64,000 bases of DNA from Seison nebaliae (Eukaryota > Rotifera > Pararotatoria > Seisonacea > Seisonidae): positions 94,276 to 158,275 of the forward strand of contig JALJEE010001081.1 in NCBI GenBank assembly GCA_023231475.1, given 5' to 3'. This document shows, piece after piece, positions 13,601 to 27,393 of this stretch. The position numbers were made by a program, and so were the translations under genes. Each line of letters opens with the position of its first letter. The first letter of the stretch is position 1. Below the pieces are notes generated by a model. That model saw only the letters and a program-made list of their open reading frames with translations, was not told the DNA's origin and searched no databases.

Positions 13601-16600
13601 TGGAAAACTTGTGGTACTTTACACGAGTTCAATGCTTTAGCATATTTTATATTGTTGTCATCTTTAAATAATTTCGAATCATTCCTGTTAATTTCAAATC
13701 AAGCAAATTATTTCTTCTTAAGAATTAATGAGTGCCTAACCAAATAGCCGTATTATAAACACATCGATTCTTCCTTTTGAAAAAGATCAAGATTTAATTG
13801 AAAATTATATGAAGAACCTGGCTTTGGTTGATGATGTTGATAATAAAGCCGTTTCCGTTATGGCACCAGATAATAAATCAGAGAAATGGATATTTTCGAT
13901 ACACTGATAATTTTTAAAGTTTGGAACAGAATTTATTATAGTGAGTAGTTAAAAATTGAACTTGAGCGATATCTGCACACCAAGCCTGTTTATCTTCTTC
14001 CGTGGCCGCCATGAAGATCATGGTTATGGTACTTCTCTTTTTCGTTGATATGACCGCCTCGTTAGTGAATGAATCGGAATCAGTAGAACTTTCATTCGAT
14101 CGTTTTCCATACTCTTCATTCTCGAACACAATTCGAAATTCTCGAGAAACATTTTTACTATTAATTCAAATAATTTATTGGACAAATTAAATTATTTATT
14201 AATTAATTTAAATTATTTATTAATTAATGAAATTGAAGAGAAATTCACCTCAATGCCTTTATAGGATCGGCTTGATTGGTCTCGATCGCATTCTGTTTCA
14301 ACACGTTAATTAAATGAACGGAAAGTCTTTGAAGAGAATTATTCTTCCCATTATGTAACATGTCATTACAATCGTTGAAATCTAAAGAATAAAATGATCG
14401 ACTAAATGGAAAATCCGAATCAATAACATAGACAAGATGATACGTCTTCGATTAAAGTGGCATATTTCAATGGAATGACTGCTCCTTCCTAATGGAAAAT
14501 TTAATTAATTTTAAAGTTAAAAAATCAATTTTGAAAAAACGGTAATTCTACCGTTTATTCAACCTTAGCCAATACGAGAAGTCCTTGCGAATTTCGAGTG
14601 GTTATAATCATATGATTCGTAAACAGATAGCATTGTCGAGTCACATCTTTCTTACACGTGATATCGATATTTCTCTCACCTAAAATATTTGCACCTAAAA
14701 TGCACAAATTAAATTTGAAAAATATTTATTTCGATGAAACATAACTGCTATTTGTCATCCGATTAAATGCTTGTTGGAATTTGTTACTTCGTTGACTTTT
14801 CATAAGACTACTCATTTGGTGGAGTGTACCGTTTCGAATCAACGTTTGTGATGTGTCCAATAAAGCCTCACATCCTCCGACGATCATTCTTTCGATACCT
14901 AAATTCGTACGGATATTTTCCGTTTCGGAAATTTCGTTCGACATCTGATTTGACAACTCTTCTAATTTGGCTTTAGCCGATTCCAAACTTTTCCGTTCGA
15001 TATGTTGATGTGGAGTACGTGCTAGTAATTCTCCTAAAATGATGATATAATTAGGTATAATTTCCATCGGGAGAGCGAGATACTCCTCCAAAGAATTCCT
15101 CATACAATTCGATTGTATTCCTGAAAGTTTCATCTGACACTCAATTGGAGAAGATTTGGAGTTAAATGGAGAGAAACTTTATTAAAAAAACGATCGAGAG
15201 TTTGACGGAACATCGGATAAGTTTGTTTACACTCCGTCAATATCTGAAGTGAATAATGATGATTCCTGACATAATCTTGATAGATGTGGAGCATTGGTAG
15301 TAGCAAATCAAATAAATCACCTTTATAAAAAAATTAAATTTAAATAAGGAAAATTTCATGTTAACCCAAAATTAATTTCGGCCAATTCTCCATTCGAACA
15401 AGTAGTCCTTTGAAGAAGATTTGATGGAGGAATAACAAATGTTCGATATTGAGAAAGATGGAATTAATTTCTTCATGTGATAACGGAGGATTTCTGGAGG
15501 AAGCCGCTATACGTAACGGTCTCAAAATGTATAAGATCACAACTTCTAACGTTCCAACATATCTTATGATTTGGAGAATTTTTAAATTATTATTTTTAAA
15601 TTATTATCAATAAACTTTTCTTCATTCGATAACATATTGAAAACGATACGATTCCTTTGTCGCATGTTGGTGGCGTGTGGCGATTTAATATATTCTTCGA
15701 CAATATTCTTCCATCTCTTCCGATAAAGCCAACCGCGACACAATGATTGTACCTTGAAATTGAGATTAGATCCAATCCCTCCAAAAAAGAACGAGAACTT
15801 TCTTAATTTTTCGAATTTCATCAATCTCCGAATCAGCTATCGTCTTTTGTTTTAAGAGTTGATGTTGTTTTGAATATTTCTTCAATTCTTGTCTCAATTC
15901 CTTCACTTCATGTCCTAATTCTTCCACTTGATGCATGTACTCCCAGATGGCACATTGAGCTGAATTATACAATTTTTGACAATGTTCATATTTATGAACC
16001 CATTGATGTTTCTGGGAGATGGCATGATTATATCTATAAATGAAATGAATTAAATTATAAATTTTAATTATATAATTTGAAAGTTAAAAAATATGAAAAT
16101 TTGAAAATTAAGAGATGGAAATAACCCGCATAATAAGAGAGCTTCGGTCCATTCACTTCTAACCGAATCACTTTCAGCTGCGAAATCCAATTGCGATTGT
16201 CCATCTCGCGAATAGAGGAGACTGAAACAATACTAAAATAAGTGAATAAATTATGATCAGAATTATGATAATTGAAAAAATAACGAGATTCCTTTTATCG
16301 TTCAATTGTCCAGGAGCGATATTGGAAGAGTTGTTTACAGTGGAAGTTATGCTGTTCGTACCACTAGTGTTTGGTAAGTTGCAAAAAGGAACATTGAACT
16401 TCTCCGTGTACGTACTCTCCAGAAAGTAGACGTAAAGTAATTTGTTGAGATTGTCATGTTCGAAAATGAAAATGAGATTTTGAAATAGGACGATATGTTT
16501 GAGGGACCATTTGACGGAGGAGGTGGAAGCTTCGGTTGGTCGTTTAATGCGCAAGACACCTTTCTTCGTCGGTTCAAGAAGAGCTCGGGCCGACAACGAT

Positions 16601-16635
16601 AATATTCTGGATTCATTAATTTTTGTTGGTGGCAT
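10689..16635 (-). CDS. RASGRF: RasGRF: Ras guanine-nucleotide releasing factor (PH-IQ-DH-PH-REM-CDC25)
   Basis: Multidomain GEF that loads GTP on Ras and, through its DH domain, on Rac-type GTPases; RasGRF proteins are calcium/calmodulin-regulated. I joined 25 coding exons: 16635-16285, 16232-16126, 16033-15799, 15752-15616, 15562-15366, 15320-15178, 15133-14746, 14694-14564, 14488-14428, 14381-14249, 14157-13962, 13903-13818, 13773-13741, 13684-13609, 13569-13236, 13188-12863, 12816-12665, 12598-12079, 12032-11687, 11632-11469, 11357-11241, 11172-11093, 11051-10934, 10893-10825, 10781-10689. This gives about 1530 aa. Domain order: PH1 (about 15-160), IQ helix ([15 protein letters not shown], about 232-246), DH (about 275-480, with SETENIR and LLDTSQT), PH2 (about 505-700), REM start ([17 protein letters not shown]), a long acidic linker, REM end ([14 protein letters not shown]), and CDC25 (about 1290-1525, ending [13 protein letters not shown]). 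The start ATG opens PH1 directly, as in the family. Exon 19-20 has two possible donors. Domain order and motifs make the identity near certain; exact junctions are inferred from frame and homology. Confidence 0.95.
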
Positions 16636-19084
16636 AATTGGATAGTCCTGTTAATTAAATGAAACGGGAGAATTGTGTTCGATGGAGGAATAACATAATT
16701 CTAATATTTAAGAAAGAATAGACGAGAGTCGTTACTGGAATATTTTCTCTTTTATTTGTTTTGGTACGATCGAATTAGATGTTTTTCGACGAACATTCAT
16801 CGACGACATGTTCATATGGACAGTATCTTATTCTCGAACACTAAACTTATTAAATGCCCTTCGGAGATGAAGAAATTCATCAATTAGGAAAATGAAGTGT
16901 CAATTTCATTTTATTGATGACACCAATAACAGAAATTTTCTAATATTATGAAAAAATGTTCCCCTTCTATTCCTGTTGATTGAGAGTGAATTGGTCGAAT
17001 TATCGAATGGACTGACAAGAGAAGTTGCATCAACAAACATAATATGGAGACGGGAAAGATATTGTATGTTTGTATCTGCGATTCCTTTCTTTGAGAAAAG
17101 TGTTAAATGAAACAGAATAAACGATTGAATGGATATCGTGTGATAAATGAAGAAATTATATTTTCTTTTATCAATAATAATAATCATCTTCCATCATTCT
17201 GATCCATAATCATATATCTTCCATTTATCTTTCTATTTTATCTCTCTCATTTTATCTTTTCTTTCTAGATACTTTCTCCAAAAACGATTATCCAACTTCA
17301 AATTACTTATTTTCACAATCCCTCACAACAGTCGACTCAAGTTCAGAGAAGGAACATCTTTACGAGAAGAAAGGAACATCTCCCAAAGAATGTCAAACCG
17401 ATAACAATTATTCCATTTTTCTTCTACTTTTTTTTAGATGATTCGTCATTTCTACTTAAAAGACATGATATCGTGACATGATATTATCATAAACATTAAA
17501 ATATTTGATTCAATTCTTCTAATGCAAGGAGAAGAAAGATATCCAGTTGTTTCTAGCGCATCGAGTATATCATGACATGTAATAGTTTTTCAGTCGACAA
17601 AACTGAACTAATCCAACAAATCGAGTTGAGAAACAAATGGAAAGTCTGTTTTGGATAGGATTTTCCATTATTGTCTATCGATGGAGAGAAGCGATTGAAA
17701 AAAAATGACATCATCTTTTCAGGTACGTTTTTTTTGTCCAGAATTAGATGTCTAAATTCTCATCCATCTTCTTCTGGAAGATAAGCATTAAAATGAGCTT
17801 CAATGGCATAAATATCATTTGAGATGGACATTTGAAAGAGAGACCTTTGAAATTCTAATTTTCCTGTAAACAAATTTAGTTGAAATGATCTTGTCCTGCA
17901 TTTTATTAATGAGAATTCCATTAATTAGTTTTATTTGAATGAATCATATCGATTTCTTGCTTCTCAATTATATCTTCCATTATTGCACGAATGATTTATG
18001 TCTATGTTTGGGAGAAATGTCAGAAATGTGTTCGATGGAAATGTTGACGTGACGAATTCAACTTACATTCCACAACAATATTTGGGTGGCGTATTAGATA
18101 AGGAGAATTGGTCAGATGGTCATTCAATTTCAGAGACTCGTTCGCATAAGAAGGACACGAAGTTCGAAGTTCCACCTCTTTGTCTCTCCACCACTCAACA
18201 CATTTATATTGTGTAATTTCTCTAATCGATAAAATGGATAATGTCATGTTCGATGGAAATGGTCTTTCTTCCAATTGTCTGTATTCTCTGGTGGGCAGTT
18301 AAGGAGAAGAAAGAGTGGAATATTTATGTATTTTTATTATCAACATTAGAAGTAGAAGAAGATGAAGAAAAAGTTGATTATTCATGAAAATATGTGTAAA
18401 AATTTTTTTGAACTGAATGAATTAGATGGGAGGAAGGAGCAGTTCCACCATTAGAATGTGAATCGTCATAATAAATTATTATTCCAAATGAAAATAAGTG
18501 AATGGAAAGAAAGATGGATTGATGATTGGCGAAGAGTGTGCGAACGAGTATCAAAGATGATGATGATGGTGATGAGTTGATGAGGAAGACAAAATAATTT
18601 AGGGGAGTTATACAACTATGAATATGTCGCTCTGTTGTAGCCCGAGTTGTTTGTTCGATAAATTCCTTCGAAATTTATTTAAATATGACACGAGGAGCAA
18701 AAACGGAATTCTCACTCCATGGATGTGCATACTGAATGAAGATGTAGTTAATTCGATAAACGATGAAGAATTAATCTTTTCATTTGTCCTCTCATCGGCT
18801 TGGGAAGAGTTACATGCACATTTTCGTCGGTTGACATAATTATTTTTAGATGTGCATATTTCGTGCATATTTCATGCATAATTACAACAGCGTCAGATGA
18901 GGCTGAGAGGAGTGTGTGGATCAATACAAGGATAATAAACTTCCCCAATCACTGTGGCGTATTGGATCCATTGGAAATGAATGAGGTAGAGTGGTGACTA
19001 GTTTTTGAAAGAGAAATGTCATTTATTCTTGTTAATGACAGATGATGGGCGATGATGACTATGAAAACGGAAATGATTAACTAA
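16636..19084. other. Intergenic region between RasGRF and fasciclin
   Basis: No recognisable coding sequence. Open frames around 17998-18216 and 18618-18839 match nothing I know and overlap frames on the other strand. The RasGRF 5' UTR probably begins here: an acceptor-like AG (16648-16649) lies 12 nt before its ATG, so a 5' UTR intron may extend into this stretch. Confidence 0.5.
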
Positions 19085-21865
19085 TCAAAAAATTGAATTT
19101 GCTGAAATATATACTGTGAAGTAGAGTATCGGTTGTATGAGTATAAGGAGATAAAGGTTATTCTTCAACATTAGTGACCTGTTGGGATTGAAATAAAATG
19201 CTTTCGTTGGTTTCGTCCGATCGATGAGCACACCGTCCAAAGTGTAAATGATTCCATTATCTGCTCTCATTTCTTCTTTGACCGGTAGTACAATATTCTG
19301 CCATTTCACTCGAGTGAATGAACCCGATTCAAATTGTAACATAACACTACTCTCGTCATCCATCAGTAACGAGTATTTTTTGCTATTTCCCATTTTCTGC
19401 GGAGAAACTTCTCCTTGACTGTAAATATGTCGCTTAGTGATCGAATCCCTCAATCGGTGGTGATCCGTATTGTAGATCTGAGAGAAAGCTTCATCATTTG
19501 GAACGAATATAGTGTACGATTGTCCATTAGCAACATCTCTCAATTTGCGGTCATATCCTAAAGTAACGGAAAATTTTTTAAATTGATGGAAATTAAATAG
19601 AAAGGAAACCTAAAGCTTTAAGTCGTTGGAACATTGTAGAATAGTCGTTAGCCGTCGATAATAATTTCCAGATACTTCCCATCTTCAATTTAATCAACGG
19701 GTAATTGATGATGTGGAGAACTCCATTCGAGGCTTCATAATTTCCTCGACGACTCACACTCTGTCCTATCAAGTGACTGTTATTGAAAGCTGTGAAAGTA
19801 GCTGAAGGTAATTTGAGTAATCTGTTCTCGAAATCATCTCGATTCTTATCAGTCAACGAATATGAAGCGACGTTGCTCTTTCTTATTTGAATTTTGACGG
19901 ATGGTTCGAACGTATCATAATTCTCATCAATTTGGTCATTATATTCGGTGAAAACGGCACCCCGAATAATATGAGATCGAATAAACTAAATATATTAAAA
20001 CGATGAAAAAAAAGAGACAAATGAAAATATCTAACTGAATCAACTCTCGCTTGATTCTTCACCAGATTCGTATCATTTTCAATTTGATCGAACATATCAG
20101 CTGATGGTGCTAAAACGGTGATATGACAACCTTGTTCACAGCCAATCATTCTGAATCGACTAATCATTTGTTCTTTACATCTGTTGATTAATTGTAAACG
20201 ATGTTGATGTTCCTCTTGTTTATACTACAAAATGATAATTCATAATAATCTTTTAAATTTGAATAAATTTGAAATTTAAACTTTCATTTCTAAAACGTTT
20301 TTGAAATCAGATCGTTTCAATTCCTCCTCACTCAACTCATTTGACGTTTGTAGAATGTTGATAATTGGATTGGGGAAAACTGAGAGAATATTTCGGACAT
20401 TTGGACTTCCCAATTTATGAATAAACGACAAAAAACGACGTGCATGACGGTCCATCGTCACTGTCATTGTTTCCGTGGTGAAATCAAGTAAACAATCGAT
20501 GAGATGAATAACGGACGTGCGGAACATTATATTACCATTAACGATTTTACATCGACGATTGCCACTAATCACCAGAATCGTATCATCATATCGTTGAAAA
20601 TAAATTTTCCTTTTCTTCGCTTCATATTTCGGATCACTAAACGTTTCATATTGTGTGTCATTCATCATATTCTCAGTGAAGACAGCACGTTCCGGTATGA
20701 TACTCGCCGTCAAACTTTGTATGGTATCGAACGTGATATTTTTCCATCCTAATCGATATCGATCCGCTAAGGAAACGGTCGAACAATCTTCGGGTATTTT
20801 AGCTTGACCTTTATACAAGAAGAAATCGAGAACTGTCGTCATTGCGTGATCGATAGGAAGGAAATATGTTCCTTGTTGTTCGAGTGTTCTCGGGAAATGT
20901 TGATATAATGTGTTGATACTCGATAAATTAGTAATTAATAATTGATTCAATTTCGAAAGACTGGGAGTTTTACTGATATAAGTGAAAACATTATCCTCTT
21001 TCGGAATTTTCAATCGTTTGGAAATTAAATACAAATTACCATTCTTCGTTTTGATGGCTGACGCACAAACGAGTGCATCATTTACTGTAAACAATTTATA
21101 GAAAGTGGAATATAATTCATTGAAGCCTTGATTGATCAGAATTTCTCTTTGCACTTTCACCGTTACGTTTTTCTTCTTTTTCTTATTATCCTTCGGATTT
21201 GAACGTCGATGAGAAATAAAACTTGGACGTTTAGAAATTCGAACTTTCTTTCGAATTCTCTCAACATTCTTCAATCTAATTTGATTCTTTCGTCGAATTT
21301 CCAATTGCTGATAAAGTGGCGATGTCTCGTCATATAAATGCCACAAAGAATCTTTACAAGAGGTCGATTCGAAAATTGAACCGAATGGATTTGTTAGATC
21401 GATATACTTCTTCGTTTCACCAATGGTGAGTGAGAAGGATTTATCTCGATAAAATGTCACTGGCTGGTTATTGTACAGTGCGTCTTTTCTGACAATTTCC
21501 GTTTGAATTTTATCGTCATCGAGAACATTCTTTACTAAATGATAAAGATATTCATTTTCTTTATTCATCGCATACTGAAATTCGTTGGATTTGGAATCAT
21601 CGTCATCCTCTGTATTTCCATCATTCAATTCGAATGCGTCGTTTATGGGAGCGAAGAATGTCAACATCGATGTCGTATCCTGGAGAGCGGCTTTGATGTG
21701 ATGGAGATTCGATATGGATTCACGTAACTTCTCCAATTTCGGATGTTTCATCACCACATCATATAGAGTGTCACTTGACAATGAACGGGAGAGATGGATG
21801 ATTGGAAAGATGAACAATATCAAATGGAATATCCTCATGGAATGAACAGCAGTTGCCAAGAACAT
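19085..21865 (-). CDS. Fasciclin-1-like cell-adhesion protein with four FAS1 domains
   Basis: Secreted or membrane-anchored adhesion protein. Exons 21865-20282, 20224-20036, 19985-19610 and 19557-19085 join in frame to about 873 aa. The N-terminus has a signal-type hydrophobic stretch (about 10-28). Four FAS1 H1-type motifs are visible: LTFFAPINDAF (about 70), TYFLPIDHAM (about 333), ITVLAPSADMF (about 563) and YTIFVPNDEAF (about 732). The C-terminus is a long hydrophobic tail with no cytoplasmic part, as expected for a GPI anchor. Four FAS1 domains plus a GPI-type tail match arthropod Fasciclin I; that is inference from architecture. An odd lysine/arginine-rich segment (about 190-235) sits inside or after the first FAS1 domain. 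The start ATG directly follows a pyrimidine-rich CAG, so the true transcript may be spliced exactly at the start codon. Confidence 0.88.
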
Positions 21866-24800
21866 CTGATGGAATGAAAGAGAAATGAGAAGAAAATATG
21901 AGGAAAGTAGAAATATTATTTATTTCGAATATTTTCCATTCTTTTCTCTGTTTCCGAGGTAACGAGAATGATTCATAGAGAAAGAAATAATGAAAATTAA
22001 CATGAAACGGCGACGAATGACTAAGTCGCCAAATTGATGGAATGGAATGAGAAGGTGATGAAATGATGTTTGGAAACGAGGAAGAATAATTCGATCGTAA
22101 TTATAATTAATTCGACTGATAACATAATAGAATCAGAATTTCATGATGGAATTGATGGATGAAATCGAGAATCGATCCAGAAACCATCGAAGAGAAACTA
22201 ACCATCGAATCAATAATACTTTATTTAGGAAGAAGAAAATGAGTTGGATGGAATTGTGATCCATTGGAAGTCGAACAGTTCCCCTCATTAATTTACATTG
22301 CAAACAAAAAGGTTATGGAATGAAATTGAGTGGAAAACGGAGGGATAGTAAATGTCCTCCGATTTTCATGAATTTTGTCTGAGAAAGAAATATTAATTTT
22401 TTCCGACGAATATCAATTATGAAGCGAACACATTTTTCACATTGATTCTTTCATGAATCTGATTGTTCTCATAAATCGTGTTTATTCTGTAGTTGTGTTA
22501 GTTGAATAATGATTGTCAAAGAGAATTTGCTTAACACATCGCTTCGACAATATCGGGGATGTTAGACGAGAAGGTGGAACTCGCACATACCACAATTTCT
22601 TCATTCTCCTAATTTCTCCTTCGAACAATCTCTCCCTTTCTTTCTTTCTTCGTATTAATCATATGAGAATAATAATTAGAATAAAAATGGGATGAATCGC
22701 TTCAATGATTTCTCTTTGTGTGTCACTTATTCCACCTTTTCCGTCCACACTTTTCCAATGAGATTGCACACAATCTCAAATTGACAATAATCATTCTCAT
22801 AACGACAATCTCATTAAATTGTTTCTTAATAAACTAAACGAAAATTTTTTGAAACGATCAATTATTTGAATTGTTTTTTTTTTGTTTTTGTGGAGACAGA
22901 GAATTGTGGAGGATGATTGGGATTAGTTGAAATAAATTTTCTATTAAAACCTTCTCAGAACACAAATATACAAGTACTTCGAAATCAGATAGAAGATCGG
23001 TTGTGGAGTGTACCAACGGAAATCGAATGTTTATATTGGATTTGCGCAAATCTGTTCATTCTCCAAGAGAAACATCTCTTCTCATTTGAAGATCGAATGA
23101 ACATGTGTAAGAGAAGGATTTGGAATCCATCATCATATTTTCTTGCGGAAAACGGAAAATCGGCAGAACGGAAATGTGTATGATGGGGAATCGATTCATC
23201 ATCGATTTTTATTATTTTGAAGGGAAGTGGATTTGGTAAGGATGTTAAAATGTTCAGAAGAAGAAAAACAATCGAACGGAAAACGTTTCGCTCATTAACA
23301 GATTGTGTCAATGAAAAAAAAAAGAAATTTGATCCCACTAATTTGATCGGCAAATAAGTTTCTAGACTAAAGGTAACAACTGTGGTTTGGGGGAGTCTCT
23401 AACGATTTGTTTATTCGAGTACAATTCATTACTATCCGATGACCATTTCAAATGTGATTTCTAAGATTTTTTGTGACAGGCATAAAAGAAGAGACATCAT
23501 AATTTATCCATTAATTCCTTACTAAGGAATATCGTTTGCACTTGAATAATTCCTTAGTAAATCCTCGAGGAACAATGGGAAGAAAACCATCATCCACAAA
23601 CCATCATGATCAATGTGTAATGGTATGGATGAATGAGATATTGAATATACACACAACAAACAAAAGTGAATTTGTCGCATTGATGGTGGGAGAAAGTGGA
23701 GAATGATTCGATGGAAACATATGAGACATGTTCGATCAAAGGTCAAATTTTGTGTGTAGTCAAAGTGAACTGTCAATAGACGATTCCATCTGGAAAGATG
23801 CTTCGAACAGATAATGATTCGACAGAACGATTAAGTTGCTGAGTGAGTGAAGGTGGAAAAGATGTTTGATGAAGCGTGGAAGGTAATCAAATAAGTGAAG
23901 GTTTATCATCGTCGCCAATAGCGGTGAATAAAATCGATGATGCGTAATAAGATATTGAACGGAATGAATAAATCCTCAATCGCTCAGTCATTACAGAAAT
24001 ACTTATCTCAATGATATTTCTGCTAATACTTCCCTGTCCCCAATATATTATCAGATGATGGAATTCAAAAACAACCACATCATTCCAATTTGCATCTTTT
24101 ACTTGTCGATGCAGATCTGACTTGTAAGTGGAATCTCTCCGTCTAGTACATTCCAGCATGGAAGGGACGTATCAATCGAGACTTAATCTACATGAACATG
24201 CAACTTCATCATAAATGACATTCATGAAGAAAGAAATTTGGCGTCTTTTCAGAAGGGAGGCTTAAAAGATTAAAATTTCTTTTTCACTTCCGCTACCGTC
24301 AACAATCTCTAGACGACTAAAACTTTTTGATAGTAGCGCGAAAGTTTACTTTGTAAGACCACAAACATTTTAAGTTTTATTCTATTTTTCTTCTCTCTAA
24401 CGTCTAATGAGGATAAGATAGAATGATAAGGATAAACAAATTCATTTATAAAACACACAAGAAAGGTCTCCAATTGGTCGTTTGTTTGTTGGAATAATAG
24501 AATGAAAATCTTCTTGCACAAACGACTAATGCAACAGACAGATGTCGAGAGAGCCTGACGTGAGTTGTAATTAGAAAAGTAAAATTTCTTATATCGTTTC
24601 CACATCACTTTTCCGTCATACCCTCAAGAAATAATCTCATTTATTACATAAATATTGATCATTCAGTAACATAACAAGACGAGACCGCAAAGAAGTCAAT
24701 CATCCAAATCATCCAAATTATTCTCCGAATGAATGGACGAATAGATGAATCTAATTTCTATCAATAATTCACTTGGATTTCACACTGAAAATACAAATTT

Positions 24801-26799
24801 TAGTCGGGACATTTTTGGAAGGTGATTATCGTCAATTTCCATTATTGATGGAGTATTCTCACTTATTTCGCCGACAGATATAATAGTTATCTTAATGATT
24901 CTAATTGTTCATCTACGTGAAGAGAACGAAACTCCACATAGATAACCACATTCCCATTCAAGTGATAACATGAATAATTTTTAATAGAGAACAAATTATT
25001 AACCGCTTGACCAGTAACAACAACAAGAACAATGATGAAAATTGAAAAGTGAATGGAGTGGATATGAGTGGAACGGAAATATTCCACTTTTCCAACGACA
25101 ACATACTGTGTCCATCTCATCGTTGATGGAGATATTATTTCTTATTTTTCCCCCCATAAAACGATTAAGTCCGTTTAACGACCTGCCACTGATGAATATT
25201 TTATAGACATTCTCCAAAAATTCACTGGGCGAATTATTCGTTTCACATAGTCATATCCGAAAGATTTATGTTACTCTCATTTCTACTCACTCAAGATCAT
25301 TATCATCGATGCAAGTCAGTTCCTTTTCAGATTATACGGATTCGTTTCATCCTAAGACTTTACCTATTTCCATTAGAAATTATACGACAAACAGAAATGT
25401 TTTGAATTCCATTATTCGATTAGAATAATTATCGATATGTTCCACCCAAAAAAGAAGACAAATATTAATTGAAACATGAATTCTATTTTCCTTATTCTGG
25501 AAATCAGAATGATATCTCGGATGGATTAGAAGGAATCCGATGCCAACCATCATTCTACTTCCTCTCTTCATTTACATTTCTTCTTCGAGAATGATGATAC
25601 CGCTCTGCTTAATCGCGATGGCTAACGAAGGAAATGATGAGAGAATAAATTCATTTGATGAGCCATAATAATTTTATTAAGGATTGAGAAGAATCGATGC
25701 TCTCATCTCGACTTCCATCGTGGAGGAAAGTCGACACGAGAAAAAAAATGAACAAGAATCCGGAAGAAAAGATAAGAGATAAATTCATTTTTAATATTAT
25801 AAAGAATCTTCCCAATAATTATTTTCCGTTTTCCTGACACACACACTTGCTGACACTACGTAATGAAATTACCACCTGTCAAATCATAGGTTGACGAAAG
25901 TAGTGGCGGATGTTGTTAATAGTCGGTTCGTTTTTCGATTGCCTCAAATGCGAAGAGAATGTGCGACCAATATGGATTCGCCTCCCGTGTACTTTCCCAA
26001 CTTTTCTCCCCCTTGTTCTTTTTGAAGTAATTGTATAAAACGAATCGAGTCATAACGGAAGTTTATTTCATTCATTTTCTCGTCAATTCCAAAACGAATC
26101 GGATCGATAATGGCAAAATAATAACTATAATTCTACCATCAAATTTTTCTTTTCCATTCTCCCCCAACAGATAAACGAACACCATTCGAAAAAACCAGAT
26201 CATCTCTCCAACATTACCCGACACTGAAGATAGAGAGAATAAGAAGAGATTAGAATGAAAATAGAATAAAATGTCATTACGAACTTTCGTTTCTTTTTAG
26301 GGAGTAACTTTTAATTTGAAGAACAACTTCATGTCGATCTTCATTCATTTCGTTGATTGACCGAAACAGAACGTCCGAGCCACTTCACTTCAGTAAGTCC
26401 GATTCATAATCAGTCAATTGGACGTCATCCATCATTACCCACTTCGTTAATCAGACTCTCTTTCTTTCCCATTAGGCCATTTTGAAGTAGTTTAAATAAT
26501 GTCAATGTGAAAAATAGTAAAGTTATCGGAAATTTAATTAAAATCGATTTTCCTTCATACTCCAATGAAATATGATAAAATTTAATTAAAATATTCATGA
26601 ACATTAATAACTTTTCATGCGAACGACTAGTCCAATTTCTTGGAATTCGGCTTCATTGCACTCCGTTCGGAGAAAATCAATAAAAATATTATTGCGACAG
26701 AAGTCACTTTAGTTCGTTTGGGAGAAAATGTTAATTTAGTTTCCATATTTCATTCTAAAAATAAAATTTCAAAAAACTCGAATAAAGTTTTGAAGCCAG
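21866..26799. other. Gene-free region between fasciclin and PAN-like gene
   Basis: About 4.9 kb without a gene I can support. The open frames (for example 22985-23353, 23887-24159 and 24309-24608 on the minus strand) have no known motif and read as chance AT-rich frames. The left end should hold the fasciclin promoter. The right end should hold the promoter of the small secreted gene at 26800. Confidence 0.55.
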
Positions 26800-27237
26800 A
26801 TGAAGAATTTGTTCTTTCTTTTCATCTTTCTCGTCCACGGACAATTTTGCGAGCAACATTTCGTGGTGAAAGATGGTTGGCAAGTCGAAGGTACTTTCGG
26901 TCGTTTCATGGATCTCTTACCAGACAATGATCCTGTCGGTCATGAATATGATCGACAAGTTGGCGCTTCATTGTCATTCTCTTGGCCGTCGTCAGTCGTT
27001 AGTGCGAATATCGGATCATCCGATCTCATGGATTTACCGTACAATTTCCGCAATTTACCTGACTATAATGCCGCAATCGGTACCATAACCAAAGTGTGCA
27101 TCGAAGCATGTTCAAAGGATATGAGTTGTCGTGCATTTAACATTAATTTGGATCGTTTCCGTTGCGCTTTCCTCCAAGACGTGAGACATTTGGAGAGAAA
27201 ATCTTCTTCGATCAGTTTGGTGCCAAATCAATTATAA
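26800..27237 (+). CDS. Small secreted PAN/apple-like protein
   Basis: Intronless 145-aa protein. The start is fixed by an in-frame TGA two codons upstream and by the signal peptide it creates (KNLFFLFIFLVHG). The mature part contains a segment with the cysteine spacing of a PAN/apple module near residues 102-128 (CIEACSKDMSCRAFNINL, then RCAFL). PAN modules bind proteins or carbohydrates outside the cell; no specific role can be given. The upstream half (about 40-95) matches nothing I recognise. An AATAAA at 27341 follows the stop by about 100 nt. The gene converges on the Ly6 gene at 27394. The PAN assignment rests on cysteine pattern only. Confidence 0.6.
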   Translation: MKNLFFLFIFLVHGQFCEQHFVVKDGWQVEGTFGRFMDLLPDNDPVGHEYDRQVGASLSFSWPSSVVSANIGSSDLMDLPYNFRNLPDYNAAIGTITKVCIEACSKDMSCRAFNINLDRFRCAFLQDVRHLERKSSSISLVPNQL

Positions 27238-27340
27238 AATTATTTGAAAAAAAAAAATTTAAAAGTTATTTTAAAAAATTCAGTATTGACTCTTTAAAAA
27301 GATGTTTGTGGAATGATGATGTTTCAAAATGTTTTCGGAC

Positions 27341-27353
27341 AATAAAATTTATT
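27341..27353. promoter_or_regulatory. Opposed poly(A) signals between convergent genes
   Basis: The 13-nt sequence AATAAAATTTATT holds AATAAA on the plus strand (27341-27346) and AATAAA on the minus strand (27353-27348). It lies between the stop of the PAN-like gene (27237) and the stop of the Ly6 gene (27394), so each convergent gene has a correctly oriented signal. Confidence 0.65.
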
Positions 27354-27393
27354 TTCTTTTAATTACAAAATTATTAATTAAATTATATCCAAT

